A stretch of 64,000 bases of DNA from Bugula neritina (Eukaryota > Bryozoa > Gymnolaemata > Cheilostomatida > Bugulidae). The DNA lies in NCBI GenBank assembly GCA_964035545.1, contig OZ037766.1, positions 8,937,722-9,001,721 of the forward strand, read 5' to 3'. The stretch's first letter is position 1, and each line of letters begins with the position of its first letter. This document shows, in pieces, positions 1-11,700 of this stretch. The translations under genes were made by a program, and so were the position numbers. Below the pieces are notes generated by a model. It saw only the letters and a list, made by a program, of their open reading frames with translations. It was not told where the DNA came from and did no database searches.

Positions 1-284
1 TATTTTTACTAATCTGATTGTAATTATACGAATAATTGGTGCGAAATTTTTTGCGCAGGCATTTTTATGATCTACTTATCATATTTTAATATTAATATTT
101 TAAACAAACTCTTTTATTTTAGAAATAAAAGAATAAACTCTTTGACTAATGACTATAATGTACAAATAAGTGTGATGTAGGTGACAATAAAATATACTTA
201 ATATAATTGCGCAACATAAATATAAAAAATACTGTCTATTGAAGCATGGCTGAAATTTAGTATAATGGTGTATTACAGAGGATG

Positions 285-3200
285 TCAGTTGATCCTTTGA
301 GTCAACAAGTTAGTGTCGTCATTCAGAAGTGCCTCGACATGATCTCTCTACATACAATGTAATACAAAACATAATCAACGCATCAGATAACAATGCATCG
401 ATCAGAACTATTCTCACTTGATCTGTTTAAACTATTATCATTAGTAGTATAATATCACTTTGCTATTACTTGAACAGTTTCAACACAACTGAATCTTTAT
501 AATACATACTTGAGTTGCTACGAGCCATTACTTGCAAACCCTTTTGAATTACTGCAACTTCATAAAAGCTATTTTTACAGCTGCTTTACCATAAGATGAG
601 CCAAAACTGAATTGTGATGATTTACAACGGTACTTATACTCAAGCTATGATGGAAAAATGACTTACAGCAAGTTTTTCAAGTGTATCATTTTCCTCTTGT
701 AATTCGGACTTGGCTGGGACAAGCGCTTGTAGCCGAACAGCTTGTAATGCTGACGGCTGACAGGATATGAGATGATTGATTTCTTGTCCTCTATTGGCCT
801 GATACCTTAACCTCATTATTCTTATCCTGTTGCGAGCCTCTGCAGCTCTGTTAAATGATTCACATGATACATCAAAGAATATGGATTAAACTAATTCTAT
901 ACCTGCAGGAAACATCTGTAATAAAGTAATAAGTATTATATAAATTAAGAAAATCAAGATTTATATGGGCATATCAGGAGGACACTTGTTGATTAAATGA
1001 AAAAAGTGCGATGTCAATTAATGTAATGTCACAGTGATTGACAAACCTATTGAGTTGCCCTAAACCATATACATCCATATTCAAGCCTGATTTTACAAAT
1101 TGAGCATTAATTGGCTATGAGATCATGCTATATTATCCATAAAAACCTCATTATGAGTATTCATACACAAAATCGAAAGTCTGTCTATAAATTTTCAGAA
1201 TATTTCATAATGCAGCAAAACTACCCACTGCATCCACTTGCCAAGTCAAAGTTTACTCAAAGTTGTCAATAATCGAGCTATAACAGGCAAGCCAAGATTT
1301 GTAGAGAATAATATGGTAAACTTTAGTTCCAAAATGTATGGTTGCTAAATTAAAAAAGTGAACAATGAATTTGTAACACCTTCATATGCTATTTAATATC
1401 ATGCTCACGAATATAATTCCTAATCATCTTACTTTAATTGTCCTATTAGTTTAGCATGCTGCTCCTTTTCCAGTTCTTCTTCTTTAGTGAGTGAAATATT
1501 TCGACTGTAGCAACAAAAACAATGTATAATTTGTAGCAATATATGGATACCCATTTATAATAATATAGATATCAGGATATATGTAGTGATTTATATTGCT
1601 ATGGCTATATGTCACACAGATTAATAAGCCCTCAACTTGTAAAAGGAGTGCTAAAGGACAAAAACACATATAAAGCTGTTGCCTTTTTAAATAAAAAGGT
1701 ATTTCATAAAAGTGAATTATGCTATAAGCAGTAATGCTTACGCTGCTTGTGCTTTCTTTTCATCCAATAGTCTCTTTTTGGTAACCGCAATATTCTCCGC
1801 TACAGCTTTATTTGGTTCTTCATACTGAAAATAAAACGATATGAATAGTTTTGTAATTCATACTTAGTAATAGGATGTCACAACATATCATAAATAACTA
1901 TATTTAAGTAAAACTAACAAATATGATTTATATTACCAGGATACTAAATGTTCTTCTGATTTATAGATATTCAGTGTATTCTGATAAAGAACAGGACTCT
2001 AGAATAGCTTTTAAAAGCCTTGAGCCCAATCTCGAGACCTTTGGGTAACTATTGTGGTAGCTAAACTGGGTGTCATTTCTCACATCAACGTATTCTTAGC
2101 CGCATTCTGATTTGAGTTATTGCTCATACTCAATTTAATCACAGTACATGATGACCATATATTATATGCTAAACTCTATAGATATGTCATATTTTATAAT
2201 TATATAAATCTGGTGTCAAACTAAATTAATGCAGAAATGAATGTGACTGGCTTTAAAATTTCAAACTTGATTTTTTTACCATTGACAATATATATAATTA
2301 CTAAGTTGATGTCAACTTAAAAACATTGTTGTATATCTTTCATACACTTGCTCATTTTTTCTTAGCAAATACTTATTGAATTATGTTTTACTATAACATA
2401 TGGGCAAGAATTTGAATTTCTTCTAAAACTTGGCTATAAAAGCTACACCAATAAATGAATTGCAGACCTGTAACTGGCTAACAACATAATAACATGTACT
2501 ATATTGCAACTTTTAATTATGTCAAGTACTTTGTCCATGTCATGTATAGAGAGCACAACTTCAAATCAGAGTGATTTAGCTGAAATAATATAAACAATTA
2601 ATGTTGAGGTATGGTCCAAGTAGCATATACGTATATTACGCATACAGGATGTGCACGAATGAGATAATAAAAATGTGGGTGTAGATGAGAGAGAAGTGTG
2701 AATGCATATAATAAACAATGAGTTAATGTATAATAATAATAAATGAAACTATATTGCTATTCTAGCTTGAAAAGCTTTATTCCTTTCTTACAGTCAAACA
2801 TTACAGTTTACAGGATTTGAAAATAATAGTAAAGATTGGCACTGGAGCTACCCTCACAGCAAAGCAAACGTACACACTATTTCTCAAGCCCTATCGAGGC
2901 AATAATATATATAATAGCAAATGTGAGATGTATTAAATCTTGATGAAATACCATTCAACTTTATTTAATTGCACCCAGCTACAGATTTGATATTTTAACA
3001 TTCTGCTCTTGATAACCTATTTAGAATCAAAACGGTTTTTTAAAAAGTTATTGTGTACAAGACCTAGTTTTTAAATATTATAAATGAATTTTTTGAAGCC
3101 TGAAGTTTTATCTCCATATATTATATAGTATACAGTTTTTAATTTACTGCTTCAAAATTTATAGTGTTGTATGATACCAACATAACAAAACATTCTAAAA

Positions 3201-3405
3201 ACAATCAAGTCACAAACCAAGAAACATATAGAAAGTAGCTTGGCTGGTTTTACAAAACATAAACTTGTTTGTGATTAATATTTTGACATAATAAGAGTCT
3301 TACAGCAGAATATCGACTCCGAGATACTGAATTCATCTTTTTTAACTTTTCTTCTGGAATCTTTTTCCAGTTATGAGGTTTGAACTTTCCATCTTCACCA
3401 TCAGC
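285..3405 (-). CDS. LKAAEAR1: LKAAEAR1-like protein (5' end unresolved)
   Basis: Five minus-strand exons join in frame: 3405-3304, 1824-1742, 1504-1433, 847-667 and 347-285 (stop at 287-285). All introns are GT-AG and the phases match at each junction. The fourth exon, joined to the last codon of the third, gives the family hallmark LKAAEAR followed by NRIRIMRLRYQ and GQEINHLISCQPSA. This is the conserved block that names vertebrate LKAAEAR1, a protein known mainly as testis-enriched and of unclear function. The rest is charged and probably helical (KHAKL-type coil; ending TLEKLA then RDHVEALLNDDTNLL). The model gives 166 residues but lacks an initiator: the 3405 exon opens with ADGEDGKFKPHNWKK and its acceptor requires an upstream exon, which I could not identify between 3406 and 4990. 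The family call rests on the motif and is good; the C-terminal 21-codon exon is less certain. Confidence 0.75.
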
Positions 3406-4387
3406 CTAAAAATAAAGTTTTACACAATTGAAAAACAATCATTTGACTGTTTATTATACTATTGAAAATATTATTGTATAAAGAAAAGGCACCAACTCTT
3501 ACCATAATTCAGTTTGATTTGACTTTGGGTTTTTGTTCAATATCTCAACAGGGCATTTCCTCACTCACAAAATCTATACTTTTTATGAAGCTCAAAAAAT
3601 CCCAGGTAATCTGAAATAATTATAAATTATTATATTTGACATGATATATCAGAGCCATGCTACAACAAAATAAAATAAACAAATTAGATAATGCACACTG
3701 CATCCAATTAAAGCTAAAAATTAAACAAAAATAGCTATTTTCACTGACCAGCAATACTTTTTCCATGACATGTTTAAGTGACAAAAACTAATAGTAATTT
3801 TAAATATGCCAGTATTATTATACTAAGTTGGTTGAAGCATGCATATTGTCAGCTTTAATAAAACTTTTAATTATGATAATCCAATGAAAACAAGTAATTG
3901 AGAATTGCTTTAGTCATACCTTGGCAACATTGGCTAGACAACAACAAAAAACTTTGTATTACATTTAGTGTTTAGAATTAGAGTGCAAATTTATTTAATA
4001 CCAAGTTTTACTATAAATATATTTATATTAAAATCAGTGCAAGTATCTTATTTTTTACTTTTTATAATTATAGCTACGCCTACTAAAATTAAAAGACAAA
4101 ATGAAAATTACAAAACAAAATAATGAAAATATATACCATTATGATTATATGAATTAAAAATAAAACAGCATAAGACTAATCAGATTTGGGATTAGACTTT
4201 GCAAGTACATAAACTGATAAAGCAGACTGATATGCATAATTAGTAGTTACTATATTGATATTACTAAAAATTGACAAATAATAGGCCAAGCCTGTGGTTA
4301 AAACTTATCTAAAATCTATGCAGAAAAGTACTATTACTAAATTAGTACAGAGATGATTAATCATCCTTGACCTTTGCGCGTATTTAT

Positions 4388-4400
4388 GTTGCGTAGCAAC
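4388..4400. promoter_or_regulatory. RFX X-box-like near-palindrome
   Basis: GTTGCGTAGCAAC resembles the paired half-sites (GTTGC, GCAAC) bound by RFX factors, which drive ciliary and testis genes. It lies about 1 kb upstream of the first identified LKAAEAR1-like exon, in a small GC-richer patch (4370-4425) that could be the promoter. The half-site spacing is one base shorter than the classical X-box, so this is only suggestive. Confidence 0.3.
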
Positions 4401-4997
4401 TATACGGAACACTTTTCGACAAATGAACGCCAAATATAATTTATAGAGAGGATAACTCTCTTTAGAAGAATAGGTTTTATAAAAAACACATTTAGTAGTT
4501 GCAGCTGATGCACACTTTTTTATTATCGAATGACCAGAATGCTGGCTGTGGTGTAAAATCTTTCAAATTTAAACTATTTTGCTAGCAAATAAATTGGCTA
4601 GTAATGACGAGAACTAGGCACAGACATGACAACACATAGTTGGCACCATCTCATAAACCTTATTTAAGATTTTCTGATGAAACAAAAGCCGAATGAGGAT
4701 TACATAAGTTTTGCAGTATTAAGAGATAAATACATAAATTTTATTTTATAACTATATTTTTCAATTCAATTATATACATCATTTCTAGAAAATCACATTT
4801 TAAAGCAGTTTTTATTTTATAAAAGCACACTATGTGAACTTATATAACTTAACAGATATTAAAGTTAGCACTAAATACAATACAAAGAGTAAATGCTATA
4901 GAGAATTCAGTAATCCTAGTAAATATTATATACAACGAGAATAAAATGGCAAGACTGAATTAGCCCTGAGTCTATTCTGTTTTGTGAAGTCTGGATG

Positions 4998-7900
4998 TCA
5001 TTGAAGACCCAAAAGTTTCTCTATTGGATCATACTGCCAGTTGGTACTCTCACAGCTTGCTAGTAGACTGCTCAGATTCTTTAGCCTTTTATTGTGCTGA
5101 TCTATAAAAACATCAAACAATGCAAAACACTCCCTGACAACTAGAAAAGACTGATATATTGCATAATTTAAAACCAGCAAAATATTAAGTGCACTACTAA
5201 TGATAATTGCCTTCACAACTGATTCAAATTCAAATTACATTTGAAGGATACTTTTCACAGCTTTTAAATTAGGATTCTAAGATTTTATGATACTGTTAAA
5301 AAAAGCAACTAGGTCATAGGAAATGGGGATGCTTGGTTAGTTGGAGAATGGCTCTTTGATATCATGACAAAGTATTCGGTCTAAACTACCACTTTGAACC
5401 ATGTTACCAGCATGGGTGGAGCAAAAAGAAAAGTAAATGCCATATTATAACTCAACAGGCTTTCAACTATAAATTAACCATGAGTTTTTGAAACATGAAA
5501 TTAAAAAAAATATACTTTAACTTATTCCGTTTAATGTCTAGTTGACACTCCAATTTCTTATGAGTGATTTGTAAGTCACAAATATTATTTGTTGAAATGC
5601 TAATTGCTAAAGGATTGCTAGACAAAAACACATCCAAGAACCCTGCTAGCCAAACCCAGTTGAAAATAAAAAAAGATCATAAGTCCCTAGAATACTCCCT
5701 GTCCTGTCTCCATCACGAAAAAAATATCTAAAAAATTTATAAATTTATCCACTGACACTTACATTTGGTCTGTATATGACTGGAGCTACTTCCTTTTAAC
5801 TCCAGTGTAATACTTGTATTTCTCAATGCTTTATTCTCAAGATCTTCTGTAATCAATACGACATTTAAAACTCATCTAATCACATGAGTTGAAATCAAGT
5901 GGAAAAATATTAACGAACTTGTAAAATGTATGAAATATGTAAAAAAACGAGATCTGCAACTCTCAACAACATTTATAGATAAGATAATATTATATTTAGC
6001 AATACCACCAAGGTACCTTTTCCATTATTAGATTTAGTGGGTTCTGACTCTTCCACTTCAGTACAAGGTGAAGTAAACAAGGACTTTCTTAATGGGAGTA
6101 GATTTAACGGCACTTCAGAGCTTGTTGCCATGGGTGACAGTACTCTATTACCTATATAGTAAAATAGTATAATAAAATGAAAGAGTACTTTTACTTGTGG
6201 TGCTATAGATGTATTCAAGTATTATTTCATACTTGACATTTTGTATGCTATACCACTACAATATAATATACTACAGATATAGCATCCTGCTTCCCTGCAA
6301 CCTTAGTTAGAGCTTAATATTGTTTTGTATTGAATACTTCCATGTATTCTATCTTTTCCCCATTTATAATATATCTTTTCTTCCATACATAGTGTATGCC
6401 TACTATATAGAGTAGCAGTAACATTAAATAGACACACACTTACAAGGTTATACACCATGATACAGGACATACAACTAATTATTGGAGATGGTACAACATT
6501 AGCCCTAAAAGTATACTTCCACATATATGATGTTTCGCAACAGGACTTCTAGCCTAAGGATTATAGCACTTTGCTCTTTAGCTATAAGATACTTATCACT
6601 TTCGTACCCTTACCTTTTATGTTGAGTGACGGAGCTCTGGCTACAAGAAGTAAGCAATGAGAGAACCTTCTGTCTAAACGTGGCAGCTTTGGTACAGGAT
6701 TCCAGATCTCTTGTACACTAGAGTCCGTCGTAAGCAGATGTGACTGAAGAGAAGAATAATACCGGTAAGTGTGATACCAACTATCAACGCGTTATAGTTA
6801 TACACATGTAGAATATTCTAATTGTATGCATACCCTGTGTTATATTAGGTACTTAGTAGTTGAAAACCCCCAGTACTCAATATAACAGTGGCAAGGGCTG
6901 TTGGATTTTTTAAGCTTTAAATACTAGTACTTATACTATCACTATGACAGTGAGTATGAGTATGTACTAGTGGTCTATAGAGCATAAACTTTAGACTTAG
7001 TTGGATGTGACTGCGTCGTACAACTAAAATTTCAAACCAAAGACCAATCTCTAATAAAAGTTAGAACTGACTGTACTGTAAAAAAACTATTCTTTTTAAG
7101 TTTACTATTCGAATCGATAGTTCCTACCGAGTACCAATAAATTGCAGATTGAGTTATCTTTCAATGATTCCAACTAGCGATGTAAATTCCAAGCATGGTT
7201 CTATAAGCAGTTCCGAGTTGGTGGTGAATGAGTGCAGTAGTTAGGGGTTCGCGAGTTTAGAATTGGAAGTATAACTCTATACGTTAGAACTCCGAACTAC
7301 TGCACTCACTCACCACCAACTCGGAGCTGCTTATAGAATCATTCAAATTTAAAAGTATTTAGTGTGCAATTCTAAACTTTGAACGAGGGTATTGTTTAAC
7401 CTCCACAAGTCGAACAGTAAAATATACAAATCTCTGTTATTAATAAGGTCAAGGCCAAACTAATTTATCTTTGGATGAAGCTGAATTGTATAGTTGCATT
7501 GTGATTGTGATTGTAGTGGTTACAGGCTACAGTGTAAGCTTAGCAATCAGTGCAATGCAGTGTTATCAAGATAAGGGTACAAATGCATTTACTTTAAACA
7601 CTGATGTAAGTTTTGGGACTTATCTGCCATAATTGGATGAGATAAACTTGAAGCTGTACTCTGAAAATTTGGAAATATAGTTATACTTATACTAATAGTA
7701 ATTTAGTAATAATAATAGTAATACTAATAGTAAATGTAATACTAATAAATACTAAGTCTAATACTTATACTAATAGTAATACTAATAGTAGTAGTAGTGC
7801 TATAGTAATACTAATACGAATGAGCATCAGTATCAGTATGTTCACTTAAAGTTGATACCGCAAGCATAGTAATACTAATAGTAATGCTAATACTGTAATA

Positions 7901-8720
7901 GTAATACTACTACTAGGTCTAGTAGTAATACTTGTATTACTATTTTTATTTTAATTTACACTGACACTTATTGTAAGATTTAGAGTTAGTTTTACACCAA
8001 GCTGAACTTCATTACTTGTCTTTAGTCTTAGCTGTCTTAGCTCTATCAGCTATCTCTATGAAGTATTCATATAATTTAATTTTATAGATGTTCACGTTGA
8101 TCAAGTCAAGGCTGCAATTGTAGACAGCAATGATAATATTAATGCTAATTTCAATTTTGTAATTACAATGCTAAAGGTTATGGCTACAATTAGTGTTACA
8201 TCTAGTTGAATTTCACAAAAGTTTAAATGACTAGTCTTATAACTTAATCTATTAGTATAACTGCCAGTCTTAGGATTCATAGATTACACTGATATAATAT
8301 GTAGGGTTAGTAAATGTAGCATTAATTGTAATTTATTTTCAGTGTAAGTGTAGCTGTAGAAAGATTGTTTGTATTATATGTTGAATATATTGTGTATTTT
8401 AATTTTGCTCACTTTGTATTAGACTCGATATTTTTGAACAGGCGCTGTAAGTAAGAGTATTGTAATACTTGTGGTAAAAGTTATACTCATTGTTGAGATA
8501 ATATATATATCATGCTATTTAATCTATCTTTTGTTTTTACTCATAATGCTATTGTAAATTGTAGAATGAAAATGGGATATACCTTCGACTTTGAGTTTTG
8601 ACATATCAGCGTGGCAGTCAAATTCTTATTCACATTGATACTCAGAGCATATGTCTGAGGATCATCAACTATAGTCGCTATATCTATTATCTTTAAATTA
8701 ATTATTGGATCTGTAACCAT
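4998..8720 (-). CDS. Unrecognised five-exon protein, 209 aa
   Basis: Minus-strand exons 8720-8583 (ATG at 8720), 6743-6614, 6151-6017, 5846-5763 and 5140-4998 (stop) join with matching phases into 630 nt, that is 209 codons plus stop. Donors and acceptors are canonical (for example GTAAGG at 6613, GTAAGT at 5762, pyrimidine-rich acceptor at 6744). I do not recognise the family. Visible features: an N-terminal beta-rich-looking segment (IINLKIIDIATIVDD, residues 6-20), a central low-complexity polar part (residues about 98-160) and a leucine-rich helical C terminus with CFALFDVFI and NLSSLLASCESTNWQYDP. No signal peptide or membrane span. The start codon faces the E-Syt start codon 13 bp away, so the two genes should share a promoter. 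The second intron-separated exon could begin further 5' and an upstream Met at 8765 is in frame. The exon chain is well supported by phase; the function is unknown. Confidence 0.55.
6926..6973. repeat. Imperfect palindrome
   Basis: ACTAGTACTTATACTATCAC is followed after a few bases by GTGAGTATGAGTATGTACTAGT, an imperfect inverted complement. It lies in the first large intron of the unrecognised minus-strand gene and belongs compositionally to the TACTA-rich cryptic repeats of this window. Confidence 0.5.
7198..7341. repeat. Fold-back inverted repeat, ~52-bp arms
   Basis: The left arm (7198-7250) and the right arm (7283-7341) are reverse complements with only a few mismatches across about 50 bp. 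The shared core is CCGAGTTGGTGGTG followed by AGTGCAGTAG, and the arms enclose a loop of about 35 bp. It sits in an intron of the minus-strand gene. The arms are GC-richer than the surroundings, so this looks like an inserted fold-back element or an inverted duplication rather than chance AT palindromy. No target-site duplication could be assigned. Confidence 0.8.
7680..7960. repeat. TACTAATAG-type cryptic simple repeat
   Basis: Irregular iteration of TACTAATAG, AGTAATAC and related words, with a GCATCAGTATCAGTATG stretch at about 7824. The same words dominate 31.98-33.8 kb, so it is a dispersed low-complexity family. Intronic with respect to the minus-strand gene. Confidence 0.8.
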
Positions 8721-8733
8721 CACCACCAGTAAT
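8721..8733. promoter_or_regulatory. Core of divergent start region
   Basis: Only 13 bp separate the ATG of the unrecognised minus-strand gene (8720) from the ATG of E-Syt (8734). Either transcript leaders overlap the opposite coding exon, or one of the genes has an additional upstream 5' exon. A weak acceptor (CACCAG at 8725-8730) sits just before the E-Syt ATG and would allow the latter. Confidence 0.4.
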
Positions 8734-11700
8734 ATGCTTAAGTTTGGGGCTAAAGAAGCTATCACATTTTCAAGGAACTTGGGGATTTCTTTGGTGTTCT
8801 CACTTATTGGATGGTTTGTTCATTGGCTGAACTTTAGCCTGATTGGTGTTCTGTTCCTGTGTGCTGTATTTAGCTGGCACATTACTTTTGAACAATACCG
8901 AGGTGTTAAAAAAGACCAAGCTAAAGCATTTTTTGGCAAAGAAAAAGAAACTATACACGAGATATTTGAAGAAATACCAAGTTGGGTAAGAGTGACAGTA
9001 GAATATAGCCTGTGGCAGTATGACTGAGTGTTATCAAAGTAAACTTGATTTCTGTTGGAAAAATTGTTCAAGTAAAATTGTCTGCGTTATTCTGTATGTT
9101 TTGTGTCCTGAAGAAACTTTAATTTTACTTAAATTCTGCATCACAAAATCTGCAAAGTTCAATAATACCTTTTTGAGTGTTTTTGTCATACTCTGTACAT
9201 TAAGGCCTTCAGACGAAAATGAGAATTATCGTATGGATATTTTCATTAGTACTCAAATTTTGTAAAGATTTTATCAAAATGTTCAATGATTTGCTCACCA
9301 CCTGTTTTTAATTTATGTTTGGTTTATTTGCGTATTCTGTTCTTTGATAGTGATAACATTTTTGAGAACCAAACAATTCTGAATAGCATTACATAAACAC
9401 AACTAGGTCAATAAACTCTTCACAAACTGATGATATACATTCCAAAATTTGTCACATAACAATTTTAATTAGTACCTATTAGACTCTACTCTAAAATTAG
9501 TCACTAACAGAATGCTATTTCAACACAAGGTATTTTTATACTGCAGGTGTATTTCCCAGATATTGAAAGAACAGAATGGCTAAACAAGGTTTGAACTCTA
9601 TAACTCTAATAATTAGGCAAAATTATACTTTGGTCAGAATATTAGTTTAAAAAATATATTTTCACAGTACGCTATTAGGTGCATGCTTGTATATCATGAA
9701 GAAGACGTTAATGTATACATATATTTGATTTGTCACCTGTTATTTCAGTTAATGAATCGCTTATGGCCAGACGTCACACATTATGCCAGGGAGTTTCTGA
9801 AGCATAATATTGAACCCAATATTCAAAAGTCTCTACCAAAAAAGATCAGTAACTTCAGCTTCGAGACTATTGATCTTGGTGACAAGGTATTTTTTAGCTA
9901 CTATTCTCCCCAGATCTTTCTCTCAAATAATTTGGTAATGTGTTTTCAATGCCCTAAATTAACTGACTATTGTTATAGCTCTTTTTACTTACTAATTTGT
10001 CTAGAACTCTGATCATACAGTAAATTGCTGCAAATGCACCACCAAATGTAGTCATTTAGTTTTGTAGATCTAAAGATGCTCATGCAAATAAAATTCATAT
10101 TTAATTTTAGTCACAATTCTTATAAAAAGTTTTATGCACGTCTCAAATAATGCTGGCAGCTTGGTTTAAGGGCTTTTAAAATGAGGCACAGAAAAAATAA
10201 GTCAGCTGTTTCTTGGTTTGTCACCAATATTTCTACTCTTGCTTCAGTGCCTATTGGTATGTTACTTTAGTGTCTATCAGTATGTTACAGGAAGCTTTAA
10301 TCTGTACAATTGTTTGTAGCCACCAAAAATAACTGGAGTCAAACTTTATACTAAACATGTTGAAGATGAAATTATCTTGGATGCTAATATATTGTAAGTT
10401 TCTGCAGTACCCCTTTAAACCAATATATTTTCACTGGAAAAAAACAAAATGAACTTACAACTGTATTACTTTGTAGCTTTATATTATCATTATTTTATGT
10501 AATTGTATAATCTATTAGCAATTATAGTAGCAATTAATATACTAAGCTATTAATAGGTGAATACCTATAGATACTATGGTATATATTATGCATCATTAAC
10601 TTGGGATAAATGGTTTACTACTGTTTTATAGCTATGAAAATGGCTGTAGTTGCTACATGTTTTGTATTTACTGTGCAAGTGAAAGAAATGAGATGTATCT
10701 GCTGTAAAATACAGTGTTGTACCTTGTAGCTATGCTGGCGATGCAAAAGTTAGTGTAAAACTCTCCAAGTTTGAAGCTGGCATTAAAGATGTGGAGTTTA
10801 AAGGGACTTTGAGAGTTGTACTGAAGCCTTTGCTTAGACATCCACCATTTGTTGGTGGTATTCAGATTTACTTTCTTACGTACCCGGTGAGCTACTTGTT
10901 TGCTATGTAGTGTGTAGCAGTAGTACAGTGTTATGTGGTGTGTAGTAGCAGTAGTACAGTGTTATGTAGTGTGTAGCAGTAGTACAGTGTTATGTGGTGT
11001 GTAGTAGCAGTAGTACAGTGTTATGTGGTGTGTAGCAGTAGTACAGTGTTATGTAGTGTGTAGCAGTAGTACAATGTTATGTGGTGCAGTGCAGCAGTAG
11101 TACAATGTTATGTGGTGTGTTGTAGCACCTTAAAGGGTGACAGAAGCTACTACAGCAAAACTAATGCAATAACTAAACAGTAGTTTAATATCTATGGTAT
11201 CAGGCTAGAACTGTTTTGTTTCAGTGTTTCTTGCAATTTACTTGTTAATGAAAATAGTTGCAATAGCAGTGAAACTATTAGAAGTAGTAAGTGCCACTGT
11301 AGTAGAAGTAACCATGTTCTAGGTAACAGCTGTCACACTATTCAATGTCACTGTACTGTAGTCAGATTTCTTTTATTGTTAGCATTTTCTGAGTTCTGTA
11401 ATGTCAATGTATGGTTTATTTGTACATTAAATGGGTGTTCATTCTATTTATATATTCACTCTACTGATAACAGACTTGCGTTCATTTTGTTAGTTTAGAT
11501 TTTAAACATTAAAATTCACTAGGATAGATAGGCGGACAAGGCTGTAGAAATTAGGTTTTTCTAAATAAAAAAATGTTGTTAATAAATTTTCTGTTAATTT
11601 TGATAGATGTTAGACTTTGATCTCACCAATGTTGCTAGTGTGTTGGGGCTGCCTGGGCTCTACTCCTTACTGCGGAAAGCTCTTCTCACTCAGCTTGCTA

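Noticed and set aside
5501-5606. Candidate extra exon of the orphan minus-strand gene (CDLQITHKKLECQLDI)
   Set aside because: It reads well and has a CTTTAG acceptor, but both possible donors leave a phase that does not fit the terminal exon. Joining 5846-5763 directly to 5140-4998 is phase-perfect.
9020-9265. 81-codon plus-strand ORF after E-Syt exon 1
   Set aside because: Intron read-through past the GTAAGA donor; the next exon at 9547 continues the family sequence in frame.
10905-11125. CRISPR-like spacing of repeats
   Set aside because: Units are contiguous tandem copies without unique spacers, in a eukaryotic intron.
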